Program-made: the position numbers and the translations under genes
From: Maricaulis sp.
GTDB lineage: Bacteria > Pseudomonadota > Alphaproteobacteria > Caulobacterales > Maricaulaceae
Reading direction: 5' to 3'
DNA length: 64,000 nt
Assembly (NCBI RefSeq): GCF_017642925.1
Contig: NZ_JAEPOL010000003.1
Span: 62,001-126,000, forward strand
Notes under the pieces: generated by a model
The model's database searches: none
Told to the model about the DNA's origin: nothing
The model's input: the letters and a program-made list of their open reading frames with translations, nothing else
In this document: one piece after another, positions 17,439 to 25,518 of the stretch
Layout of the letters: the number at the start of each line of letters is the position of its first letter
Position numbering within the stretch: position 1 is the stretch's first letter

Positions 17439-18617
17439 TCACATCCCGTTCTTCGCGCGCTGGACGATCGACGAACCGATCCGGTTGAGCGGCAGGATTT
17501 CGTCGGCCAGGCCCGCCGCGGCGACAGCGCCCGGCATGCCCCAGACCACACTCGTTGCTTCGTCCTGGGCCAGGATCGTGCCGCCGGCATTGCGCAGGAT
17601 GCGCGAGCCTTCGCGGCCGTCATGCCCCATCCCCGTAAGGATGATGCCCAGCGCCTTGCCACCGGTCACCTCGGTCACCGACTGGAACAGCGGGTCGACA
17701 GCAGGGCGGCAGAAATTGATCGGCGGCGTCTGGTCGAGCACCGCGTAGAAACCGGCCGCGTCCTTGCGGACGGTCAGATGGAAGTCGCCCGGCGCAATGT
17801 AGAGACTGCCGGCAACGAGGCGTTCGCCGTCCTCGGCTTCCTTGCAGCGCAGGGACGAGGCCTTGGACAGGTGTTCCGCCAGGATCTTGGTGAACAAGGC
17901 CGGCATGTGCTGGGCCACCACGATCGGAACGCGGATATCGGTTCCGAAGGCCGCCACGACATCGCGCAGCGCCTGCGGGCCACCGGTGGAGGAACCGATG
18001 GCGATGATTTCCGGGCGCACCGTATGACGGGCGACAGCCCCACGCGAGGCTGGCGGCTGTGCCGTCGGTGCAAACGCCTTGCGGACCGGCGCGCTGGGCG
18101 CAGCAGGTGCCGGCGTGATGGTGCGGATCGCCGGTGCGGGCGAAGACGGGATGTCCCGTGCCGTGGGTACCGGCGGAATCGGGCGCGGCGCCAGAGCTTT
18201 CAGCTTGGACAGCAGATCGCGGCGGAACTCCTCGGCACCGGCCAGGCGGCCGGCCTGCGGTTTGGGTGCGTAGTCGGCAGCGCCCATGGACAGGGCACGG
18301 ATGGTGACCTCACCGCCGCGGCGCGTCAGTGTGGAGGCCATCACGACCTTGCAGCCCGGCACTGCCTTCAGCAGCAGCGGCAGGGCGGCGAGGCCGTCCA
18401 TCTTGGGCATTTCGACATCGAGCACGATCAGGTCGGGCTTGAGCTCCTCGGCCTTTTTCAGGCCCTGCTCGCCATCGACCGCCGCGCCGACAAGCGCGAG
18501 ATCGGGATCTTCATCGACCCAGCGGGTCATCAGGCCACGTGCGACAGCGGAGTCGTCGATCACGAGAACCTTGGCAATGGGGTTGGCGGCCGCGCCCGTG
18601 GTGGCGAGTTCCGGCAT
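17439..18617 (-). CDS. cheB: CheB, receptor methylesterase/glutamine deamidase
   Basis: A 392-residue protein. The receiver domain (about 15-135) has phospho-acceptor D67 in LIVLDVEMPKMDG. A proline/alanine-rich linker lies at about 145-200. The methylesterase domain has catalytic Ser in GSSTGG (Ser210), His in VAQHMP and Asp in GMGHDG. A GAGGAG site precedes ATG 18617; upstream in-frame codons to 18680 would lie between cheY and the ribosome site and are rejected. It demethylates chemoreceptors when phosphorylated by CheA, opposing CheR. Confidence 0.96.
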   Translation of the reverse strand: MPELATTGAAANPIAKVLVIDDSAVARGLMTRWVDEDPDLALVGAAVDGEQGLKKAEELKPDLIVLDVEMPKMDGLAALPLLLKAVPGCKVVMASTLTRRGGEVTIRALSMGAADYAPKPQAGRLAGAEEFRRDLLSKLKALAPRPIPPVPTARDIPSSPAPAIRTITPAPAAPSAPVRKAFAPTAQPPASRGAVARHTVRPEIIAIGSSTGGPQALRDVVAAFGTDIRVPIVVAQHMPALFTKILAEHLSKASSLRCKEAEDGERLVAGSLYIAPGDFHLTVRKDAAGFYAVLDQTPPINFCRPAVDPLFQSVTEVTGGKALGIILTGMGHDGREGSRILRNAGGTILAQDEATSVVWGMPGAVAAAGLADEILPLNRIGSSIVQRAKNGM

Positions 18618-18627
18618 GGGAAACTCC

Positions 18628-19002
18628 TCAGGAGGCGCGAAGCAATCCGGTTTGCTGCAGCTTGGATTCGATGATTTCACCGTCGAAGGGCTTCATGACG
18701 TATTCGTCGGCACCCGCACGCAGGGCTTCGGTGATGTGCGCCATGTCGTTCTCGGTGGTGCAGAACACCACGACCGGCTTGTCACCGCCCTCTTCCCGGC
18801 GCAGCGCCTTGACGAAGTCGAGCCCGTTCATGACCGGCATGTTCCAGTCGAGCAGGATCGCGTCGGGCATCTGCTTGCGGCAGGCGTCGAGCGCTTCGGA
18901 TCCGTCCGCCGCTTCGACACATTCGAAGTCGAGCTCTTCAAGAATTTTGCGAGCGACTTTCCGGATCACCCGGGAGTCGTCCACGACGAGACAGGTTTTC
19001 AT
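18628..19002 (-). CDS. cheY: CheY, chemotaxis response regulator
   Basis: A single-domain receiver of 124 residues: acid pocket D8/D9, phospho-acceptor D52 in LLDWNMPVMNG, T82-region CTTEND, and K104 in VMKPF. It carries the CheA signal to the flagellar motor switch. It lies between cheW and cheB with gaps of 13 and 10 bases. The 'LVVDDSRVIRKVARKILEEL' start is typical of alphaproteobacterial CheY proteins of the motility operon. Confidence 0.95.
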   Translation of the reverse strand: MKTCLVVDDSRVIRKVARKILEELDFECVEAADGSEALDACRKQMPDAILLDWNMPVMNGLDFVKALRREEGGDKPVVVFCTTENDMAHITEALRAGADEYVMKPFDGEIIESKLQQTGLLRAS

Positions 19003-19015
19003 GCCTTACCCTCCG

Positions 19016-19501
19016 CTAGGCAGCCTTGTTGGTCTGGCCAGCCGTACCGATGACGGCCGAAACGTCGAGAACTGCGAGCAGTTCCTTCTCCAGCCGGTGA
19101 ACGCCCTTGACCATGGAACGCCAGCGCGCATCGACATGGGCCGGGACCGGTTCGAGTTCGGCCCGCGGGCGACGCAGCACTTCACCGACACTGTCGACGA
19201 TAAGTCCGAAGATTTCGTTCCCGCGTTCGACACCGAGTGCCATGCCGGTCTCCGTCTTTTCCCGCGGCGTCAGACCCAGGCGACGGCGGGCGTCGATGGC
19301 GGTGACGATACGGCCGCGCAGGTTCAGCAGACCGGCGACCTCGTCGGGGGCCAGCGGAACATGCGTTACCGATTGCGGCGCGAACACTTCGCGGATCGCA
19401 TCGACCGGCGCGCCGAACAGCTGATCGCCGATACGGACGGACACGTACTCGTTCATCGCTTCGGCGCCGAGGCCGGAATTGTCGCTATGCTGCGAGCTCA
19501 T
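19016..19501 (-). CDS. cheW: CheW, chemoreceptor-kinase coupling protein
   Basis: A 161-residue CheW-domain protein that couples receptors to CheA. The SH3-like subdomains include NEYVSVRIGDQLFGAPVDAI (about 20-39), LAPDEVAGLLNLRGRIVTAID, and the EIFGLIVDSVGEVL block. The ATG at 19501 overlaps the cheA stop by four bases (ATGA). A second ATG about 19 codons downstream, MNEYVSV, lies right before the domain and could also serve. It is co-translated with cheA. Confidence 0.95.
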   Translation of the reverse strand: MSSQHSDNSGLGAEAMNEYVSVRIGDQLFGAPVDAIREVFAPQSVTHVPLAPDEVAGLLNLRGRIVTAIDARRRLGLTPREKTETGMALGVERGNEIFGLIVDSVGEVLRRPRAELEPVPAHVDARWRSMVKGVHRLEKELLAVLDVSAVIGTAGQTNKAA

Positions 19502-22284
19502 GCCACTTTCTCCTCTTGGGAAACCTCGTCGAGCGCGGCAATCAGGGCACCGCGGTCGGAGCGCGGCAGGACGACCGTGAGGCCGTCGGCCGGTGTATCT
19601 TCGGGCCAGTCCGTGACAGCCAGGGCCGGCAGATTGGTCCACATGCCTTCATTGCGGATGCGATCGAGAGCCGCCGGGTCGCCGACGAGCGCATCGAAAT
19701 GCTCGCCCGCTTCGGCAATCGACTTGACCTCGTGCATGCCGCCGGCCGGCGTCACGTCATAGCCGGCGGCAGCCAGCAGCGGCGCGATCATGCGGCGGGC
19801 AAAGGCATCGGCATCGACCAGCAGGACCTTGCGGCGGCGCGAGGCCGAGCGGCGCTGGATATCGCTGGCGCGCGACTGGTCGAGATACCAGGCGATATCG
19901 ACCACATCCGTGGCCTTGCCCTTGATGATGGCAGACCCGATGACGCCCTGCTTGTCCGACGACATCTGCATGTCGACGCGTTCCTCGACGACGTCGACGA
20001 TCTGGTCGACGGCGAGGCCGATGGCCGTGTGGTTCTCGGCGAAGACGAGGACCGGCAGACGCTGGCCTTCCGTGCAGCGGATTTCCGAGCCCAGCGGCAC
20101 GATCGGCATCAGGCGGCCACGATACTGGACAACCTGGCGGCCATTGGTGGTCTCGATGGTATCCGGCTCGAACTCTTCCAGGCGCGTGACGAGGGCCAGC
20201 GGAACCGCCTTGGGTTCCGTACCGCCGGCGCGGACCAGGAGCAGACGCTGGGTCTGCTGTGCCAGTTCGGTGACCGAAGCGCTGGCCATGTCGTTCACGG
20301 CCTCCTCTTCCATCGCCGAGACGATCTCGCCGGCCAGGCCGTTCGGATCGAGGATCATGATGACAGAGCCGTCGCCCAGGATGGTCGCACCGGAATAGGC
20401 CGACACATTGCGCAGCGATTCCGAGAGCGGCTTCACGACGATTTCCTCGGTGTCGAGGACATTGTCGACGACGAGGCCGACATTGCGGCCGCCGGCGTCG
20501 AGCACGACCACGAAGGCCGCTTCGTCTTCACCGCCGCTATAGGCTTCGCCGACACCCAGCACATCGTGCAGGTCGACAATCGGCATCAGGCGATCGCGCA
20601 GACGCATCACGCGGGCACCGTGCAGTTTTTCGACCGTGTGCTCGGACCCGGCACCGACGCGCACCAGTTCGCGCACAGCCAGTTGCGGGATCGCGAAGCG
20701 CTGTTCGTCGCAGCCGACGATCAGGGCCGACACGATGGCTAGGGTCAGCGGGATCTTGATCGAGAAATGCGAGCCGCGGCCAGCCGTGGACGCCACGTCC
20801 ACCACGCCGCCGATCTGCTCGATATTCGTACGCACCACGTCCATGCCGACACCGCGGCCGGACAGGTTGGTCACCTTGGCCGCCGTCGAGAAGCCCGGTG
20901 CGAAGATGAAGCGGTGAATCTGCGCTTCGGTCATCCGCTCCAGCTCGTCGTGCGTGGTCAGCCCCTTCTCCAGGGCCTTCTCGCCGATGCGCTTGGTGTC
21001 CAGTCCCTTCCCGTCATCGGAAATGGAGATGATGATGTGACCGCCTTCATGATAGGCGGACAGCTTGATCCGGCCCTTCTCGGGCTTGCCGGCCTTGACC
21101 CGGTCGGCCGGCATCTCGAGGCCGTGATCGGCCGAGTTGCGGACCATGTGGGTGAGCGGGTCCTTGATCAGCTCGAGCACCTGACGGTCCAGCTCGGTGT
21201 CCTGGCCTTCCATGACCAGTTCGATCTTCTTGCCGAGATCCGTCGAGACGTCGCGAATGATGCGCGGCAGCTTGCGCCAGGCGTCGCCGATCGGCTGCAT
21301 GCGGGTCTTCATGACCCCGTCCTGCAGCTCGCCGGTAACGGCAGACAGGCGCTGGAGGGGCCCCTTGAGCTCCTCGTCTTCCATGCCGCGAATGGTCTGC
21401 ATCAGCTGGTTGCGGGTCAGCACGAGCTCGGAAACGGTCGTCATCAGACCTTCCAGCACGTCCACTGTGACACGCACCGTCTGCTGGACACGCGGACCAC
21501 CTTCACCACCGGCGACGTGATCGACGCCCTTCAGCTCGGCCATCGCCGACTGCAGCGCTTCTTCATGGCTCATATCGTCGGTGATGAACGCCTTGGGCGC
21601 TTCCGGCTCATTACCCGGGTCGACATCGGCGCTCATGAAGGCCGCTTCGAGTTCGGCAGCGGATACTTCACCCGGACGCAGTTCGCGTCCCAGTTCCGGA
21701 TCGAAATCGCCGACGCCGAGGTGCTGCACCGGCGCACTCTCTGCCGGCGCGGCTTCGCCCGGATCATTGGCAGGTTCAACATCGGCGCTCTGGAAGGCCG
21801 CTTCCAGATCGGCCAGCGAGACTTCGCCCGGACGCAGTTCGCGGCCAAGGTCTTCGTCCCAGTTTTCAGGCTTCTGCGGCGCGTCCGGCTGGACGGCACC
21901 TTCCAGCTTGCCCATCGCCGCATCTTCGAGCTTGGCGATCAGGGCGCTGTCTTCGCCGGCCGGCTCGGCGCCGGTTTCCTCGAGCGATTCCAGCAGCACC
22001 TTGATCTGGTCGATCGCCTCGAGGACGAGCGTCACCATCGGCGGCGATACAGCCAGTTCGCCGTCGCGGAACTTGCCCAGCAGCGTTTCGCCAGCGTGAG
22101 CGACAGCTTCCAGGCGGGGAAGGCCCAGGAAGCCGCAAGTCCCTTTGATGGTGTGGAGAAGGCGGAAAATGTTGTCGAGAATGGCCCGGTCTTCCGGGTT
22201 ATTCTCGAAACGCACCAGCTCCGCGTCGATGACGTCCAGGCTTTCGGCTGTTTCCGTCAAAAACTCGCTGATGAGATCATCCAT
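19498..22284 (-). CDS. cheA: CheA, chemotaxis histidine kinase with C-terminal receiver-like domain
   Basis: A 928-residue kinase. The HPt domain carries H44 in LLHTIKGTCGFLG. A long linker (about 130-260) has two copies of a motif, LGRELRPGEVS..LEAAF.SADV. The dimerisation helices (VLEGLMTTVSELVLTRNQL) and HATPase domain (NSADHG and GRGVGMDVVR boxes) follow, then a CheW-like domain and a second CheW-like segment. The last about 110 residues start KVLLVDADAFARRM and look like a receiver that lacks the conserved lysine. ATG 22284 begins MDDLISEF, as is usual for CheA. First gene of the che operon. Confidence 0.95.
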   Translation of the reverse strand: MDDLISEFLTETAESLDVIDAELVRFENNPEDRAILDNIFRLLHTIKGTCGFLGLPRLEAVAHAGETLLGKFRDGELAVSPPMVTLVLEAIDQIKVLLESLEETGAEPAGEDSALIAKLEDAAMGKLEGAVQPDAPQKPENWDEDLGRELRPGEVSLADLEAAFQSADVEPANDPGEAAPAESAPVQHLGVGDFDPELGRELRPGEVSAAELEAAFMSADVDPGNEPEAPKAFITDDMSHEEALQSAMAELKGVDHVAGGEGGPRVQQTVRVTVDVLEGLMTTVSELVLTRNQLMQTIRGMEDEELKGPLQRLSAVTGELQDGVMKTRMQPIGDAWRKLPRIIRDVSTDLGKKIELVMEGQDTELDRQVLELIKDPLTHMVRNSADHGLEMPADRVKAGKPEKGRIKLSAYHEGGHIIISISDDGKGLDTKRIGEKALEKGLTTHDELERMTEAQIHRFIFAPGFSTAAKVTNLSGRGVGMDVVRTNIEQIGGVVDVASTAGRGSHFSIKIPLTLAIVSALIVGCDEQRFAIPQLAVRELVRVGAGSEHTVEKLHGARVMRLRDRLMPIVDLHDVLGVGEAYSGGEDEAAFVVVLDAGGRNVGLVVDNVLDTEEIVVKPLSESLRNVSAYSGATILGDGSVIMILDPNGLAGEIVSAMEEEAVNDMASASVTELAQQTQRLLLVRAGGTEPKAVPLALVTRLEEFEPDTIETTNGRQVVQYRGRLMPIVPLGSEIRCTEGQRLPVLVFAENHTAIGLAVDQIVDVVEERVDMQMSSDKQGVIGSAIIKGKATDVVDIAWYLDQSRASDIQRRSASRRRKVLLVDADAFARRMIAPLLAAAGYDVTPAGGMHEVKSIAEAGEHFDALVGDPAALDRIRNEGMWTNLPALAVTDWPEDTPADGLTVVLPRSDRGALIAALDEVSQEEKVA

Positions 22285-22414
22285 GGCAGGCCCCGTGCGG
22301 TCTTGATTCCAGCACAACCTGCCAGCCCTTAGTTAACGGACTGTTGGCTCGGAGAGCCTATTCTCATCTACAATACGAATAGAATATTATCTGGTTTGGC
22401 TTCGCCTTGCAGGC

Positions 22415-23086
22415 CTAGCCGATCATGCCTTCCGGCGGTTTGACCAGAGCCACGAATTCCACACGCTCGCCATCCGCGTGTGCACTGACGCGGCCGCCGG
22501 CCGAGCGCGCGATGAGCGCTGTATAGTAGGGCTGGATCGAGCGTCCGTCGAAACCGTGCTCCGGCGCCTGGCCTTCCAGGGCAAGCGCGGTACCCGCCTC
22601 CAGCCGGGCCCGCGGGCCTTCCGTAACAATACGCAGACGCGCACCGCCGGCAGCATCCGTCGCCTCCACCGTCACCGTGCCGCCGCGTGGGGCTGCATCG
22701 ACGCCGAGCGTGCACAGATTGAGCAGCAGGCGTGCGGCGGCCTTCTCCAGCCCCGAAGCCTCGACTTTCCAGACAATCTCCGGCTTGAAGGCCGAGAACA
22801 TGTTCTCGGTCAGCCGGCGCAGTTCCCGGGTATCCAGGATACCCGGAGCCGATCCGCCGGCCCCGAATGCGAGACGCGAGAATTCCAGCTTCGCCTGGGC
22901 CTGGCGGGCACTTTCACGCACCAGACCCATCGCGTCCTCATGCATGTCTGCCGAGTCCTTGTCGTCCAGAACGCTCAGGGCTGCACCCAGGGCCGAAACG
23001 GGGCTGACAAGGTCATGGCAAAGCCGCGCGCACAGCAGTGCGGCGAGCTGTTCGGCGGTCAGTTCGGAGGGAAATTCGTCGAGCAT
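22415..23086 (-). CDS. chpT: ChpT, histidine phosphotransferase of the CtrA pathway
   Basis: A 223-residue ChpT-type protein: a pseudo-histidine-kinase dimer with a DHp-like hairpin and a degenerate ATPase fold. The phospho-accepting His is probably H24 in ALLCARLCHDLVSPV. In Caulobacter, ChpT moves phosphate from the kinase CckA to CtrA and CpdR. ATG 23086 is chosen; the frame stays open upstream to a TTG at 23170, but the start there lacks family similarity. No strong ribosome site is visible. It lies just upstream of cheA on the same strand, 130 bases away. Confidence 0.86.
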   Translation of the reverse strand: MLDEFPSELTAEQLAALLCARLCHDLVSPVSALGAALSVLDDKDSADMHEDAMGLVRESARQAQAKLEFSRLAFGAGGSAPGILDTRELRRLTENMFSAFKPEIVWKVEASGLEKAAARLLLNLCTLGVDAAPRGGTVTVEATDAAGGARLRIVTEGPRARLEAGTALALEGQAPEHGFDGRSIQPYYTALIARSAGGRVSAHADGERVEFVALVKPPEGMIG

Positions 23087-23306
23087 GTCGTCATCGATAC
23101 ACGATTCTCGCTGCCTCTCGCCCCTTTTCGCAGTCAAATCTGCAATGCTCCGCCGTAAAGGACTTGGCAACCGGATCGGTCCAAGCCATGGTTCACACGG
23201 CTTTTGAGGGGGCGCTCGGCCATTCCGGGGCAGTACAGCTTCGGGCGGCGCGAGACTTGCTAGACATCACGTGTGACACGCCGTGTGTTAACGAGCTGAC
23301 CGGAGT

Positions 23307-24803
23307 ATGGACGCCGACATGTCCGGATTTGACGTATCCCGTGCCGACACCCACCGCACCCGTGGCCTTGTGGCTGCTGCCAGCCTGACACTCTCCGCGG
23401 TGCTTCTTATAGCCCTCATGACCAGCAACGAGCCGCAAAGCGATGCGTCTCCCATCGACCGCCAGACAGCGCTCGACACACCGGTCGCCGACAACAGTCA
23501 GCTGCTGGCCGAAGCGAGCCAGGTCGCGTCGAACCAGGAGGTGCTGCAGCCACCGCCGATGACGCTGGCGGCGGCGCTCGACCCGGTCGAACTGAATTAT
23601 TCCGCTTTCACCGATTGCGTGAACTGTGCCACGACGATCCAGGTTGAACGGGTGGTGCCCAGCGGCGGCACGCTCGCCGGCCTGCTCGACGATGCCGGCA
23701 TTGACCGCGTCGAGGCCGCGCGCGCCATTTCCGCGCTCAGCACGGTTTACGATCTGCGCCGTCTGCCCGTCGGCGAGCGCATCCGGCTCTATGTCGAGAC
23801 GACGCCCGACGCTGAAGGCGGCGACGAGGCTTCGGCAGTTCGCCTGAACGGCTTGTCCTTCCGGCCCGATGTCGAACGGTCGATCACCGTTGCCCGGACG
23901 TGGGACGATGATTATCGCGCCCGCGAAACCCAGGCGACATTCGAACGGGAACTCGTGCGCGCAACCGGCGAGATCAACACCTCGCTCTATGTCGACGCGC
24001 TCAATGCCGGCGCCACCGACCGTGTGGTCGTCGAGCTGGCCGGCGTTCTGGGCTATGCGATCGACTTCCAGCGCTCGATCCAGCCGGGTGACGGTTTCGA
24101 CATTCTGTTCGAGCGCATGATCGACGATGAGGGCGATGTCGCCCGCACCGGCGACATCCTCTATGCGCGCTATGCGGGCCGCGGCGAACCCAAGGAATTC
24201 TTCCGTTTCGAGACACCGGACGGGATTGTCGGCTACTACTCGGCGGACGGCGCCAGCGTCGAACGCCTGCTGATGCTCACGCCGATCAATGGTGCGCGCC
24301 TGTCCTCGCACTTCTCGCGCGCACGCCGTCACCCGATCCTCGGCTATACGCGCCGCCATAACGGCACCGATTTCGCGGCCCCGACCGGTACACCGATCAT
24401 GGCCGCGGGCAATGGTGTCGTGGAACGGGCCAACCGGTTCGGCAGCTTCGGCAATTATATCCGCATCCGCCACGCCAACGGCTATCAGACAGCCTATGCG
24501 CACCTCAACAATATCGCCCGCGGCATTCGTGCCGGGACGCGCGTGACCCAGGGCCAGACCATCGGCTATGTCGGCACGACCGGCCGCTCGACCGGTCCGC
24601 ACCTGCATTATGAAGTTCACCACAACGGCAATCCGGTGAACCCGATGACGCTCGACCTGCCGACCGGCCGCCAGCTGGCGGATAACGAGATCGCGCTGTT
24701 CGAAGCCGAGCGGGACCGGATCCTGGAAATCCGCGACGCGGCACCGTCGGCATCGAGCGGCAATGCGCCGATGATGGCCGATTCCGGGAACGGCGCCCAG
24801 TAG
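23307..24803 (+). CDS. M23-family peptidoglycan endopeptidase, membrane-anchored
   Basis: A 498-residue protein with one N-terminal membrane helix (about 21-41) and a long periplasmic part. The peptidase domain (about 335-455) has the zinc ligands of M23/LytM proteins: H and D in RHNGTDFAAP (near residue 351) and HxH in GPHLHYEV (near 432). All expected residues are present, so it should be active and not a degenerate EnvC/DipM-like activator. The middle region resembles the OapA/LysM-like prodomain seen in MepM/ShyA endopeptidases. It is likely to cleave peptide crosslinks during growth or division. Divergent from chpT; expression may be cell-cycle controlled (TTAAC at 23287). Confidence 0.88.
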   Translation: MDADMSGFDVSRADTHRTRGLVAAASLTLSAVLLIALMTSNEPQSDASPIDRQTALDTPVADNSQLLAEASQVASNQEVLQPPPMTLAAALDPVELNYSAFTDCVNCATTIQVERVVPSGGTLAGLLDDAGIDRVEAARAISALSTVYDLRRLPVGERIRLYVETTPDAEGGDEASAVRLNGLSFRPDVERSITVARTWDDDYRARETQATFERELVRATGEINTSLYVDALNAGATDRVVVELAGVLGYAIDFQRSIQPGDGFDILFERMIDDEGDVARTGDILYARYAGRGEPKEFFRFETPDGIVGYYSADGASVERLLMLTPINGARLSSHFSRARRHPILGYTRRHNGTDFAAPTGTPIMAAGNGVVERANRFGSFGNYIRIRHANGYQTAYAHLNNIARGIRAGTRVTQGQTIGYVGTTGRSTGPHLHYEVHHNGNPVNPMTLDLPTGRQLADNEIALFEAERDRILEIRDAAPSASSGNAPMMADSGNGAQ

Positions 24804-25041
24804 GCCGTCACGACACCCTCATACCGGATACATAGGTGCGGCATTGGGGCAACATTGACGTTGCGCCAGTGTCGCACTATGTGAAGCTTTCGGGCATGGG
24901 AGATGCCTGCCGCCCGCAGGCGCGAGCCACGGTGAAATTCTCCCGGACATGATCTTTGCCGAAACAGTTGCTGTGCGGCGGGATGGCAAGGCGGGCACCC
25001 ATCGAGAAGACCGCATGCAGCACCTGCATGAGGCTGAAGAC

Positions 25042-25476
25042 ATGACGACCCAACTCCTCCCTGCGCTCGACGGGCTGAAGGCCCAGGCGAAACGCCTGCG
25101 CAAATCGCTCGAGGCGGAGGGCAATTTCATTTCCCATTCCGAAGCGCTGGAGCTTGTCGCCCGGCAATACGGCTATCGCGACTGGAACACGATCCACGCC
25201 GCAACCGGCAATCGTCCGGCCGAACTTCTGTCGCTAGGCGCGAAGGTGTCCGGCACCTATCTCGGCCAGGCCTTTACCGCCGAGGTGATCGGCCTGACCC
25301 GGCTGAATGACGGCGCGCGCTATCGTGTGACGCTGGATCTGGACGAGGCTGTCGACGTGGTGACGTTCGACAGTTTCTCGGCCTGGCGCAAGCGCGTGAA
25401 CGGCACGATCGGCCGCAATGGCGTCTCGGCGTCGCGGACATCGGACGGACGCCCGCATCTGGAAATCCGGATGTAG
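25042..25476 (+). CDS. Small glyoxalase-superfamily-like protein
   Basis: A 144-residue protein beginning MTTQLLPALDGLKAQAKRL. Blocks such as ISHSEALELVARQYGYRDWNTIHA match a family annotated in databases as 'glyoxalase superfamily protein' (I recall Glyoxalase_8). The active-site residues of true glyoxalase I are not evident. ATG 25042 has GAGG about nine bases upstream; the frame is open to 24949 but those residues look unrelated. The C-terminal half (about 65-144) resembles a small beta-barrel. Function unknown. Confidence 0.72.
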   Translation: MTTQLLPALDGLKAQAKRLRKSLEAEGNFISHSEALELVARQYGYRDWNTIHAATGNRPAELLSLGAKVSGTYLGQAFTAEVIGLTRLNDGARYRVTLDLDEAVDVVTFDSFSAWRKRVNGTIGRNGVSASRTSDGRPHLEIRM

Positions 25477-25483
25477 AAAAGAA

Positions 25484-25510
25484 GCGGGCCCGGGGATCAC
25501 CCGGGCCCGC
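25484..25510. terminator. Shared terminator hairpin between convergent genes
   Basis: A perfect 11-bp stem, GCGGGCCCGGG (25484-25494) with CCCGGGCCCGC (25500-25510), loop GATCA. On the minus strand the stem is followed by TTCTTTTC, so it should end clpB transcripts well; the plus-strand tail is CCTCTTC and weaker. Confidence 0.85.
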
Positions 25511-25518
25511 CCTCTTCA

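Noticed and set aside
16600-19501. Second chemotaxis cluster or an incomplete operon lacking cheD/receptor
   Set aside because: cheD and receptors are commonly encoded elsewhere; nothing here suggests deletion.
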